Origin: Diogma glabrata
Taxonomy: Eukaryota; Arthropoda; Insecta; Diptera; Cylindrotomidae
Direction of reading: 5' to 3'
Assembly (NCBI GenBank): GCA_963693315.1
Contig: OY856186.1
Location: 459,481,360-459,545,359 of the forward strand
DNA: 64,000 nucleotides
Numbering within the stretch: the first letter of the stretch is position 1; each line of letters starts with the position of its first letter. The notes below the pieces were generated by a model. That model searched no databases and was not told the DNA's origin. It was given only the letters and a program-made list of their open reading frames with translations. Shown one piece after another: positions 11,904 to 22,514 of this stretch. Made by a program: the position numbers and the translations under genes.

Positions 11904-11985
11904 GTATTACTAGTGCGAATGCGTTTTCCAAACGCGAGTTAGTTAACTAACTCTTATTTGGAAAACGCATTCGCACTAGTAATAC
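11904..11985. repeat. Near-perfect 82-bp palindrome (hairpin)
   Basis: The left arm 11904-11932 starts GTATTACTAGTGCGAATGCG and the right arm 11957-11985 is its exact reverse complement over 29 bp. A second inner pair GAGTTAG/CTAACTC closes around TTAA. The perfect arms contrast with the eroded surroundings. It could be a recent inverted insertion, a MITE reduced to its TIRs, or a small-RNA hairpin. No flanking target duplication was seen. Confidence 0.85.
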
Positions 11986-12336
11986 AATCTACTATTATAT
12001 TTTTTCTTTCTGGTATTTGAAACACATTAAATTAACACATACAATTTTCCTTTATTTTAATGAATGTTTTATTTAATTTTTTGGAAATGAATTATGGAAA
12101 ATGACATGCATCAAGATCAAATGTCGTGAACAACTATAATATTTTGAAAACATTGTCACAGAAGTGAAAAGTGCAAGTTTTTTCGTTCCATCAAAATATC
12201 ATATTGAAATTTTTTCGTTTTTGTCAAAATTATGTCCAAATCGCAGTAGTTGATAAAAGTCATTCAGATATTTGGAGATGAAAGATTGAATAGGCTATCT
12301 CAATCACAGATTTTTTTATTATTTCTATGATTTTTA

Positions 12337-13642
12337 ATTACTTCGGTTTGAAAGACCTAAGTATTACATTCATGAGCTAAAAGTGAAATTCTTACCCCCA
12401 CTTTTTTGACATTTTTCGTCGTTTTAGGACCTACTGATTCTAAAAAAAATGTATGTCTGCCTGAAGCCGTCCGTCCGTCACAACCGACGAAATCTAGAAA
12501 ACGGCTGAAGGGATTTGAAAAATTTTGAATTCTAAAAATAGGTATACTCAATGGTAAGAGCCGAAAGGATGATGTGTTCGATAACTGTACCGAATTTGTG
12601 TCAAAAAAATCGTCAAGTGTGTCAAAACAAGGAAATATGCATATATTTTGCTTAAAAAACGTTCATTTTAAGTGATAATGAGTAGGAAACAAAGAATGTG
12701 GAGAAATCTGGATGGTCGGGATTTAAGTGAGATCAAAAACTAGATTATTGCATTATATAAGTTTGTCAAAAAAATGTTGTCAAGTGTGTCAAAAGAAATA
12801 TATTTATTTATTTTTTTACCCAAATTTTTGGAAAAAACTAAAATTATTTATTTGTTTGAAATGAAATTTTATTATTATTATTGAGTATTATGGCACTATA
12901 AGTTTGTCAAAAAAGTGTTGTCAAGTGTGTCAAAAGAAAGATTTTTATTTATTTTTTTACCAAATTTTTTGGAAAAAAATAAAATTAATAATTTTTATGA
13001 CATGAAAATTTATTATTATTATAGAGAATTATGGCATTATAAGTTTGTCGAAAAATTAATGTTAAGCGTGTCAAAAAATGATTTATTTATTTTTTTAGCC
13101 AATTTTTTGGAAAAATAATGTAGCTGTTTTTATGACGTAAATGTAATTGAAAATGAAATTGGAGATGGAAAGTTTTGAATTTGTTATAGTTTTTGAAATA
13201 TTTTTGGAATTTTGAAAAAAGTTTGTATTTATGATTTTGTAATAATTTTTGCAATATTTTTAGAATTTCGGAAAAAGTTTTAATTTTTGATTTTGTAAGA
13301 ACTTTTGGAATATTTTTGGAATTTTGAAAAATTTTTAATTTTTGATTTTATTATAATTTTTGGAATTTTCAAAAAAGTTTCAATTTTTGATTTTGTAATA
13401 ATTTTTGGAACGTATTGATTTTGGCAACGTATTGATGTTTCGTGTTAGTTTTGTAATAAATTTCTAAACAGAGATAAAAAATACTTGTACTTTAAACAAA
13501 GAGTTATGTTTGATATACATCGCTGCCCAAAACTAAAAACCATGTCCTCATAAAAGTTTTTGGCCGAAAACTATATCAAAATCCTTAACCCAGACCGAAG
13601 TCTTGATATCTCAGAGCTGTGAGATTTCAGCCCCTCCATATT
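12337..13642 (+). mobile_element. Helentron/HINE-like element, copy A
   Basis: Starts ATTACTTCGGTTTGAAAGAC and ends GCCCCTCCATATT. An 11-base subterminal inverted pair (ACTTCGGTYTG near the start, CAGACCGAAGT at about 13591-13601) and a hairpin close to the 3' end (ATCTCA...TGAGAT, about 13608-13625) resemble the plan of Helentron-associated elements. The middle holds roughly 140-bp tandem units with GTCAAGTGTGTCAAAAGAAA (about 12760-13130), then roughly 65-bp AT-rich units (13190-13420). No open frame. Termini are defined by comparison with copies B and C, which have different flanks. Confidence 0.7.
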
Positions 13643-14368
13643 TTCCATTTATTTTTCATTACTTTCAGTACTTGCATAAAAATTCAATTTGTACTGATAG
13701 AATCTAATATTGTATTATTAAATAAAAACAAAACAAAAATAGTTTTAATTTTATTATAAAATTGCCCTGAGAACATTCTATTAAATTCCACTACGATTTT
13801 AGTTATGGATTTTTTTTTAAAACCAGCATAAGATATAACATTACACGTAAATAGCATATGGGTAATGGAAGAATTGCATTTATCTCTTGATTTTTGTTTG
13901 TGTTGAAAAGTAGATATTTCGCTTGAAGAGCAGGTGAATTGCATTCCTTTGAATAAACATATCAAAAATAGATTTTTCCTCCATTAATCGAAATACTGTG
14001 AGGCCTGAGGTAATATTTCTATCACGTTTACTATTTTTTGTTGGTTTGAAATATATAAAAAAATTATTTTAATTTGAATCAAAATAAAAGTATGTATAAT
14101 AATAAAATCTATAATACGATAAATAGTACCTAATATTTAAAACGTGTAAAGAACGAATATCTTCCAGTCTTTCTTTGAATTTCACAACATTTTGTTAATA
14201 ATAAATATTTTTGTTAATTGTTTCTTCCAATGTAATTTGGTTTTTTCTTCCAATTTTGTTTTTTCATGTCTAAATTTTATTGAATCGATATACATTCATT
14301 ACCAAGCTCTCTGATCTGGTAAATATTTTGGAGTTTAGCTTTTTGAAGAACTAAGCTTTTGCATTACA
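13643..14368. other. Interval upstream of the BEL/Pao remnant, possible LTR
   Basis: No gene recognised. Because the interval ends in TTACA directly before a BEL/Pao-like leader (14369 on), its right part could be a decayed 5' LTR. No matching 3' LTR was found in the window, so this is only a suggestion. The minus-strand frame at 13684-13965 has no recognisable domain. Confidence 0.3.
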
Positions 14369-14759
14369 TCATTTGGTGCCGTGAGTGAGGCGATAATGGA
14401 TGTTCTAAAGAAATCTAGAGGTTCTTCGAGAAGAATTTTACAAGACATTTTAAAGAGCTTTAAGAGATCTTGGAAAATGCAGTTGAAATTGCAATATTAG
14501 CACCGATATTCAAAATAATTTGTGAGATTTATGAGAAGATTAGAGTCGCTGATGAAAAAATTTTTGGTCTGATGTGTATAGATTATACCGATCAAGAATT
14601 GGATTAGCAGGATGGGCAATTGGCAAATAATTACAAAGCTAATTTTTTTTGCATTAGAACATCTTTACAATGAAAAGGTGGCTGCAGCAGGAGTAAGAGA
14701 TAATGAGGAACGTTGTTCGGAGACTGCTGTGAGCCGTGGTGGCAATCCTTCTAATGGAT

Positions 14760-15090
14760 TAGATCTGACTTTTGGCAAAGTAAAAGACTATCGCCCTCCT
14801 AAATTGAACTGAAAAAATTTAATTGTGAATTGACGGAGTGGTTAAGTTTCTGATCCCATTTTCAGAAGATACATGATGATGATCAAATACATGTAGTTGA
14901 TAAATTTCATTATTTGATTCAGTCTATTGTTCTACACATGAGAACTAGAGATGTCGTGGAAAATTTTTCCACAAACTGTGGAAAATTATCAAAAGGCTAT
15001 CGATGCACTAGTAGAAAGATTTGGCAATAAAGAGTTACTAGTTGAAGTCTATGTGCGCGAGCTGCTAAAGATAACAATAAATAATGGGAA
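14760..15090 (+). pseudogene. BEL/Pao gag fragment
   Basis: Broken coding sequence matching the central part of BEL/Pao gag: a P-L-ELPKF-like start, LTEWLSF, KIHDDD, VDKFHYLIQSIV, and an ALVERFGNKELLVEVYVREL segment toward the end. At least two frame changes are needed to read it, and a short A-rich gap interrupts the first part. In the family, gag forms the particle around the RNA. Here it is non-functional debris. Confidence 0.65.
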
Positions 15091-15589
15091 AGTATGTAGA
15101 AGGTAGAAATATTTAGAATTGTAGAATTATTTAATATAGAAATATTTTGTGTATTATTTTGAACGTTATGAACTGAAAATTTCTACAATAAACCGTTGGA
15201 GTTCTGAAGCTGTTGAACATTGGAATATTGTTTGCTGTATTGCTTTCCTGTTGTTGTGGAACAATTAAGGTGTTGAATACTTAATAAAACCTGGTGTTTG
15301 TGCTTACTAATCAGTGATCGATCTCTGAAGAGATTTGGGAATTGCGTTTATCGAATTGTGAGTTAGGCCAATTCGAAGTAAGGTTGGAAAAACGTAACAA
15401 TATATTTTAGAAAACAGCCAAACAATTAAATTAATTCCTAAATCCCAACATAAGATATCTAAGTGCTTATTTGGTGGTCATGTAACAAATTCGGAAATGC
15501 ATTTTGGTTATGATATTATCGTAGAAGATTTAAGAAAAGTTAGTAAGTTGGAAAGATGAAGACGTTGGAAACGATGTAAATGAGATTGA

Positions 15590-16090
15590 ACTGTTGTTTA
15601 GGTCCGATATTTATGAAAATTATTGACTGGAGAAATAAAACAACTGAATTCTGGATTAACAGCTATCGGTACCATATTTGGTTGGACCTTAGCAGGTGTT
15701 AATAACGTAGATGATAATCGTGTGAGTCTATTTCTATGTTAGTTGCTGTTAATTTATTAAACAACATGTCAATTCCTGATTTATGGCAATTAGAAGCAAT
15801 AGGTATTAGTGATCCTATTGAAACCAAGAATAAAATTGAGAAAGAAGAAGTAGTCAAAAAACACTTCCTTGAAACTGTATCTAGAAATAAAGAAGGAAGA
15901 TATTGTATGTCATTACCAAGGATTGAAGAGCAGCATGAGTTACCTAGTAATCGTTTTATAGTTGAAAAAAGGTTAAAAAGTACAGTTAAAAAATTAATTG
16001 ACCAAGATATATATGAGAAATATAAGCGAGTTTTTAATGAATGGTTATCCGACTACGTAATAGAAAAAATCGGGTCACTTCATCTTTGAA
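15590..16090 (+). pseudogene. BEL/Pao pol fragment (protease/RT boundary)
   Basis: The 117-codon frame from 15736 carries DLWQLEAIGISDPIE, VVKKHFLETV and GRYCMSLPRIEE followed by LPSNRFIVEKRL, the linker that joins protease to reverse transcriptase in BEL/Pao pol. A slightly earlier piece in another frame (about 15600-15700) has SGLTAIGTIFGWTLAG from the end of the protease. A frameshift near 15720 separates the two. The RT catalytic region itself is absent. Confidence 0.75.
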
Positions 16091-16124
16091 GTCAGGTCAA
16101 TGATGTCGGTAAAATATATCCTAC

Positions 16125-16235
16125 GTATTTGCCAATACAATCTTTAGAGATTAACATTGAAAATATATCCTACGTATTAGTCAATCTAACATTAGAGATT
16201 GACATGAATATTTGTTAGATTTGATTAATTGAATC
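16125..16235. repeat. Two-copy short direct repeat
   Basis: A unit of about 56 bp beginning AAATATATCCTACGTATT occurs at about 16111 and again at about 16163, each followed by an AGAGATT(A/G)ACAT block. The copies differ by several bases. No function is suggested. Confidence 0.6.
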
Positions 16236-16689
16236 TTTAGTCACGCAAATCGATATATTAATTTAATTCAATATACTATATAAAATTATGCTACATTTTA
16301 GTATTGCAAACAAAAATAAAACATACTAAAAATACTTTTAATCTTACCTAGATACGGCTACCCAACGGTTTATAATAAATATTTTTTTAAAATAAAATGC
16401 AAAGTGTAATAGAAATAACATACGATATGTATCACACTAGCTACAACAGTATGCGTCCTAAGGCGTTGATATACGTAATTTGTATTTTGTTATATTTTTT
16501 TGGAAAGACTAAACAATAAATATCATGATCATCGTCATCGTTTAAAAACATTATCTATAGTCATTTCAGCCAGCGTTCTTCATTTTTTAAGTGTTAATAT
16601 TTAAGATGAATATTCCACTCGAAAACCAGCACCATAACAGATATAAAAATATAAATCGCCACAAGAAATCGAAATAAGTTCTAACGTTA

Positions 16690-16775
16690 ATGGTTTATAA
16701 CGACTGGAAATCGATCTAAAATAGGATAAGTTGAAGGCCAATTGCTTAACCATTAAGGATACTCGAGAACACGCT
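16690..16775 (-). other. Degenerate tRNA-like segment (possible SINE head)
   Basis: On the minus strand, an A-box-like TGGTTAAGCAATTGG is followed about 35 bases later by a B-box-like AGATCGATTTCC. Spacing resembles a tRNA or tRNA-derived SINE promoter. The acceptor stem does not pair well and no second copy occurs in the window, so a functional tRNA is unlikely. Confidence 0.25.
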
Positions 16776-16799
16776 TTTATGGTTTGGTTAGTCATTTGT

Positions 16800-19002
16800 T
16801 CTTAATGCATCTTTATTTTTTCTTATGCATCCCAACAATAATTAAATGAATAAATTTAATTTGTTTAAAACCAATTATTTTTTTATTTCTAATATAAAAA
16901 TAGATCCATCAAAATCATTTTACAATTTTCTCTTTACTGGTTTTTTATCTATTTTCAATTTTTTAACAAAATTGATCTCTTTTATTGTTCAAAATATTTC
17001 TTTAGAGGATAAATGTAAATATTTGCCCATGGTTCCGTTTTTCCTTTATTTATTTACGTTGTTTTTTTGAATACTTTACGGACGGAAAATCAGGCAAAAA
17101 GCAAAACATGCAAAAAGTAAACTTGCTAAATTATATTTCATTTTAAATAAAGCAAACTTAAAATTGATTACATTTGGATTATAGATATAAAGAACAGAAA
17201 TATTTTTGCCTCTGTATTATGAAATAGGGACAAAATTAAAATCTGCTAATATTAGGATATGATTATTGTAAAATTTTTTTTTGTTGTTGTGCCTATAAAT
17301 TAATTAAAAATTAGTATTTATAGGGTTTGATTCATTTTCTAAACTCGAGATATGATGTAATATTGAATGAACTAAATTGAAATACTTCATTTTAATATAA
17401 AATAAGGGATAAACCCCTTATAAAAATCACAGAACTCAATGCAAAACCAAACAGAAGAAAAACAACAAATCAACGATATTTTGGCAAAAACAAGAAAAGT
17501 TTATCCTTTATTTCGTTTTTTATTGAAAAGATTGACATGACATTGAATTGATTAAAAAGGATAAAAGGATTACTTTATTTTTGGTGTTGTTGTGCTTTGG
17601 TGGTTAGTTTTTTGCTATCTACATATATAGAACACGTTATAGTTTTTACCACTTTCAGTTATTATGCAATTAGTTTGTTGGGAGGGATTTTACGTAAAAG
17701 AAATGAAAATTTAAAAAATTGTATGCCAAGTTTATCAAAAATGTTTCAATGAAATTTTATACTTTGATATATTTAACCACGTAATATGTAATATTTCTCC
17801 AGTAATAAATTTTAAAAGTACATATTAAACGATATTGCTTATTTCAGAATTTTTCAATTTCGAAGATTTTACAATATTTGTTAGTTTATAGATAAAACTG
17901 TAATAATTTTGTAAGTTATTAGGATATAATCGCTATATTCTCGCTATAAATCTGCCACAAATCGCTAAATTTGTTCAACAATAAAATTTCCGACCAGACG
18001 TCTTACGTGTTTTCTGAGGTTTGCTCAAGTTTTTATTTTAGTCAAATGGTAAGGGTAGATAAATAAAAAAATCAAGAACACTACAGAAAATGGTTTCACG
18101 CGACAAATGACTTTTTTCACTTAGAAATTGTAATGAGAGATAATCAGATACAAATGATACAATTTTTTTCATAAACCGTTTCTTTATATCGAAAATAATC
18201 TGTCTGACAATGTATGGTTTTCGTGTTTTCCCTTTTTTCTTGATGGCACATGATAAGTATGTACTTGTAATTTTTTTGATCTGTATGATATGTCACGTTA
18301 ATAAAACGCTGCTATAGTCACATATAACCCATATGTTCAATTAGAAATTGTTTTTTACTATAGAAATAATAACTTAAATTTTTTTGTTAGTTTTACTTTT
18401 CTGTTAAATGGATCACATTAAATTTTCAGGAAAAACTATATATTAGTTGTACATAATATGAGAGGTTGATAAATGACTGGTTAGAGAAATATTAGTTTTT
18501 TAATATTGGAAAAACAGTAATTTGTCAATGAAACCTATCTAATGTGGCTATTATAACTTAAAAAATGTTGTAGCATAATTGCCTGGTTGGTGCAAAACGA
18601 GCATATTTTATGGAAATACACCAAACAAATTTCTAAGAGAGAATTAAAACTGACGTCCAATTGCAAAAAGCTCACATGATTACAATAGTTACTTAAATTT
18701 AATCCATCACAAATCTCCCGAAAGCATATTTTATATTATTTTAATGAATCTTAATACTACCACGAATTTTATAAACCAAAATCTTTATAAACCTTCGTTA
18801 TATTCTATTTTCAGTTTTACTAAAATCATGAATGCAAACCACTATAAATAATTATCTTCACAAAAGAGTTCTTTAGTCCATAAATAACTCATTTTACTGT
18901 CAAAGTTGACATTCATATATGCATACATTATCTCCACTCAATTATACCTTAAATTTTAAAAAAATTGTATACATTTTGTAATTGTTTTTCTGTTCATCAC
19001 AG
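16800..19002. other. Probable intron sequence upstream of the coiled-coil exon
   Basis: AT-rich DNA with no supported gene. The last 30 bases before 19003 form an acceptor-like tract (TTTTTCTGTTCATCACAG). Short open frames such as 16846-17070 are hydrophobic, low-complexity translations of T-rich DNA. Confidence 0.4.
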
Positions 19003-19071
19003 GAGGCCTTGGAAGCCCGTATTGCTGAACTTGAAGATGCATTGTTTCGTTTACAAGAAAGAGTTAACCAA
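19003..19071 (+). CDS. Internal exon, 23 codons of coiled coil, host gene unidentified
   Basis: A 69-bp exon bounded by a good acceptor (TTTTTCTGTTCATCACAG before 19003) and a near-consensus donor (GTAAGTATAT from 19072). It is exactly 23 codons, phase 0 at both ends, and starts EALEARIAELEDALFRLQER. Hydrophobic residues fall at positions 3, 7, 10, 14, 17 and 21, a perfect 4-3-4-3-4 heptad, so it is a two-and-a-half-turn coiled-coil segment. Codon use is more balanced than in the AT-rich surroundings. The phase-0, multiple-of-three length makes it suitable for alternative inclusion. The parent protein was not recognised; it would be a + strand gene with long introns on both sides. No other exon of it was found, although the recursive splice site at 56351-56356 could belong to the same transcript. 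Confidence 0.75.
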
Positions 19072-19246
19072 GTAAGTATATATACACATATTTTGTTTGT
19101 AAAATGTGTTATTTTTGACATTATTTATTTATTGATAAGCTTGAATTTTGTTATTATAATTTTTATATTATTTACTTTTGTATATTACGTGAGCTACAAC
19201 GATTCAGGTTTTTAAAAATTCTAATATTGTGTTAGAGTGTTAAAAC

Positions 19247-19567
19247 AATTTTTAACTACTAACCTGAGAAATCGCCATTATTTACTCAATTGCTCTAATG
19301 AAAAGTAATTTTCCTCACCCTAGGTCAATAGTAATAATAAAAAATTACCTAGGTTAATAATGACCAATTTTCTTTTATTTTTAATTCAAATGAACAAAAA
19401 AAACCAAACAAATAATTGCATTCCCTTGTTTCATTTTATTATTATAAAACTAAACTTCCAGGCTACATGATATTTTCAGATATTAAAAAATGAAATGGAA
19501 AATGACTAATATCAAAATGTAATTAAATCAAATATGATAGTTTGGGTTTATAGTTATAAAAAAATTA
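19247..19567 (+). mobile_element. MITE (AACTACTAAC family), copy 1
   Basis: About 320 bp starting TTTTTAACTACTAACCTGAG, closely similar over its length to 25291-25613 (shared blocks AATTACCTAGGTTAATAATG and AAACTAAACTTCCAGGCT). Its right inverted terminus has decayed to TTTATAGTTATAAAAAAA. Confidence 0.7.
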
Positions 19568-20543
19568 TCAAATTAATTAAATAGTAATTGAGTTTTCTTT
19601 ATTAAAAAGTATAAAGAAAAACATACATATCAAATATGAACAGAACAATTTTTTTATTTTGATTAAAAATACAACAAAATCTTTACTTACTTTACTCACA
19701 CTTACACACTGTTATTAACTGAGAAAAACATCAAATTTATAATCCGAAAAAAAATCAATTTCAATAAAAAACAAATTATAAATCTAGAAAATGAGAATAA
19801 GAAATTAACAAATGATTATAATTTATCTCACTCTTTTTTAATATTTATTTTATATTTAATATCAGTGTTTAAATTCATTTTTCGAATCTTTACTCTTACT
19901 TTCTTTTTTTCGGAAAAATAAAAATAAAAAATAAAATTCATGCATAGAAAAAAAAATTATTTTAAGTTTCCTTTCTTCTGAATCTTTACTTTTATTTTCG
20001 TCATAGTTTCTTTTATTTTTGTTTAAAAAAATTTTCTATGGTTTAAAAATTAAAGAATCAAATCATAAAATTGATTTGTTCGTTCTTTGCAAAAGAAGAT
20101 AGAGAAATATTTCATAATATAAATCTTTCATTGATTTACGTTTTATCTAATGTAAAATTGTATAGGGAAAGAATGAAAAATTTAAAATAGGCATATTATT
20201 GTGGTTATGAGGATTATATTCTTGAAGATTTTTGTGTTTGGTTATTATTGAGTTTGATAAGGAGGTTTGTTGGAAATTAATTAATAATGAATCTGTTTTT
20301 GAATTAATTTATTTATTGGTTGTCGTCGATAAATTTGTATTATTTACTACAACAAAATTTTGTATACTGTATGGGTGGGTTAATGTGGATATACTGTGGA
20401 ATAATGTATTACGTCCACAATTTCAGACTATTTAATATTCAAAGTTGCTGGATTATAATTATTTATTTCTATGAAAGCAGGGGCCCTATTCCTGAACACA
20501 TAAATGTGAATTTGGACCATATTGTGAAGTTCGAATTCAAATT
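19568..20543. other. AT-rich interval with an orphan TIR
   Basis: No gene recognised. At 20479-20500 the string CAGGGGCCCTATTCCTGAAC strongly resembles the terminus of the element at 5493-7641, but no partner end was found downstream, so it may be a truncated or rearranged relative. Confidence 0.45.
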
Positions 20544-22179
20544 AGTTTTTGCTATCTTGTGGACGTAAAGCTAAGATTATAAATAAATGCAATTTTCAAG
20601 AACATTTAAGAAGAATTTAAATTTATTTAATTATATGCCAAAATTGAGTCAAGTGGGCTAATAAAATGGGGTTAAAACTACCTCCGAAATAATAAAAAAA
20701 AATGATAAAGTATTTTTCTTACTTTTTATTTTTTATTAAAGTATTCAAAAATTTTTCCCTGTAATTTTATTTAGAAGGTGAAAACTACCCCTAAATTGAA
20801 AAAAAAAAAATGAAAAAGAAGTAATTAAATTTTTTTCAAACTTTTCGTTTATATATATTTTTCACTCAACATATTAGTAGTATTTTATTTGACCAATCGA
20901 AATTCGCATTGAACTGTCACAACGCAATTTTCAAATAAATTGCACCATAGAATTGGATTTGGATATCAAGCGTTTTCTGGAGGTAGTGCTTGTAAATAAT
21001 ATATATAAAAACCAGAAACCTTCATTATTTAATTTTTTATTATTGTTATAATCTGATAGTTCTGCATTAACTTTCATTACTTATACTTATTATACTTACA
21101 TTTTTATTAATAAATACTACAGTCAAATTGTCAAAACTTCTAAATTTTGAAATTCTGACAACTTTTAGAAATAAAAAATGAGGGATACCGGATTACGTGT
21201 TGAGTACGCGAACTAAAATACAATGACTGACTTTTGTCACATTTGGATTTGGATTTTGATACATGAAATTGTTAGTGTAATTTGGTAAATAAAATACGGC
21301 ATAAATTTCTTGATTTATCGGATCTCATACCTAAATTTAAAAAAAAAATTATTTCAGCGTTGCATAGAAGGAAAATGGAGAATACGGACACAATTCAGAA
21401 GAATTTAATAACCTTTTTTATAATTTTTCCGTTTTAGGGGTAGTTTTAACCACCTAAATAAAATTACAGTGAAAAATTTTTTTAATACTTTATTAAAAAA
21501 TAAAAAGTAAGAAAAATATAGTAGAATTTTTTTGCCAGCGAACACAAAATTTGTTTGTTATGCGCATATTGTTTGCACATGCGCATGCACATGCGCATAT
21601 TGTTTGCACATTCAGTGTCTCGATTAAAATATTAAAAACAACTATTGGGGTCCCATTGAAATGGACAAAAAAACGCATAAAAATTAATAAATCACTATTG
21701 AAATTCAACCAATTATATTAGAAAACCAAAAACTGGTAAAAATATCAATGATTTTGTTGGCAATGTAACAAAATTTTGATAATTAAAAATAATTATAATA
21801 AAACTAACGACGCCTATGGAAACAAATATCACAACAAACAAATGGTACGAACTAGTAGAAATTTAATAAATATAATTGTTTTGAAAACAAATTTATCCCA
21901 AAATAAATAATACATCTCTGTTTTACTTTTTGTCTCATCTATTTGTCTCTTGCTGCGTCCTAGCTGTCAAAAATTCGCTGGCAAAAAAATTCTACTATAC
22001 TTTCATATCATTTTTTTAAATTTTTTATTATTTCGGTGGTAGTTTTAACCCCCGTTTATTTGCCTTGCCCACTTGACCCAATTTTGGCATATAATTAAAT
22101 AAATTTAAATTCTTCTTAAATATTCTTGAAAATTGCATTTATTTATAATCTTAGTTTACGTCCACAAAATAGCAAAAAA
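20544..22179. mobile_element. Fold-back element with about 255-bp arms
   Basis: The left arm (20544-20796) is inverted at 21434-21516 plus 22000-22179. The right arm is interrupted exactly by a mariner-type MITE. Matching blocks include TTGTGGACGTAAA, AATTATATGCCAAAATTGAG and CTTACTTTTTATTTTTTA. The loop (20797-21433) has no coding sequence. Removing the MITE restores arms of nearly equal length. Confidence 0.8.
21519..21997. mobile_element. Mariner/Tc1-type MITE, 479 bp, TA duplication
   Basis: Inverted termini of 24 bp: left starts TAGTAGAATTTTTTTGCCAG and right is its exact complement ending CAAAAAAATTCTACTA. Flanking TA dinucleotides are at 21517-21518 and 21998-21999. A GCGCATATTGTTTGCACATG direct repeat occurs inside (21562-21612). 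There is no transposase. It is inserted into the right arm of the surrounding fold-back. Confidence 0.85.
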
Positions 22180-22514
22180 TAGCCTAAAAAGGGGTAGTTT
22201 TTGCAGTTTTGAGGGTGTTCTAGAAAATCCGACCTCAAAATCATAATCAGCGACCTAAAAATCCCCCCTACATATTTTTATTAAAATTCATTAACTTTCT
22301 CCCGAGATATTGAATATTTTTTATTTTTGGTTAAAAATCAAAAAATTGGCCACTTTGGTGCCAAGTCCGGAATCTAGAAGTTGTTTAAAGTACTTCTGCA
22401 CACCTTTCTTGACTAATTAAAAAAGTTTTAGGTTGATCTGAGACTATTGTCAATTAGTTATGTGTGATTTTACTTCCTTTCTTGTATTAATCATAGTAAT
22501 TGAATTTTATACTG

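Larger units (their letters stand above)
14369..16090 (+). mobile_element. BEL/Pao LTR-retrotransposon remnant
   Basis: A leader with TTTGGTGCCGTGAGTGAGG (about 14372-14390), a form typical just inside BEL/Pao 5' LTRs, is followed by a decayed gag block and then a protease-to-RT boundary block. The middle and most of pol are missing, and stops and frameshifts break both blocks. It cannot encode a working polyprotein. About 250 bp between the blocks (15100-15350) is unassigned. Confidence 0.65.

Noticed and set aside
14555..14575. CTGATGA-containing string that might be another hammerhead
   Set aside because: No GAAA at suitable spacing and no pairing stems. The same applies to CTGATGATC near 34356.
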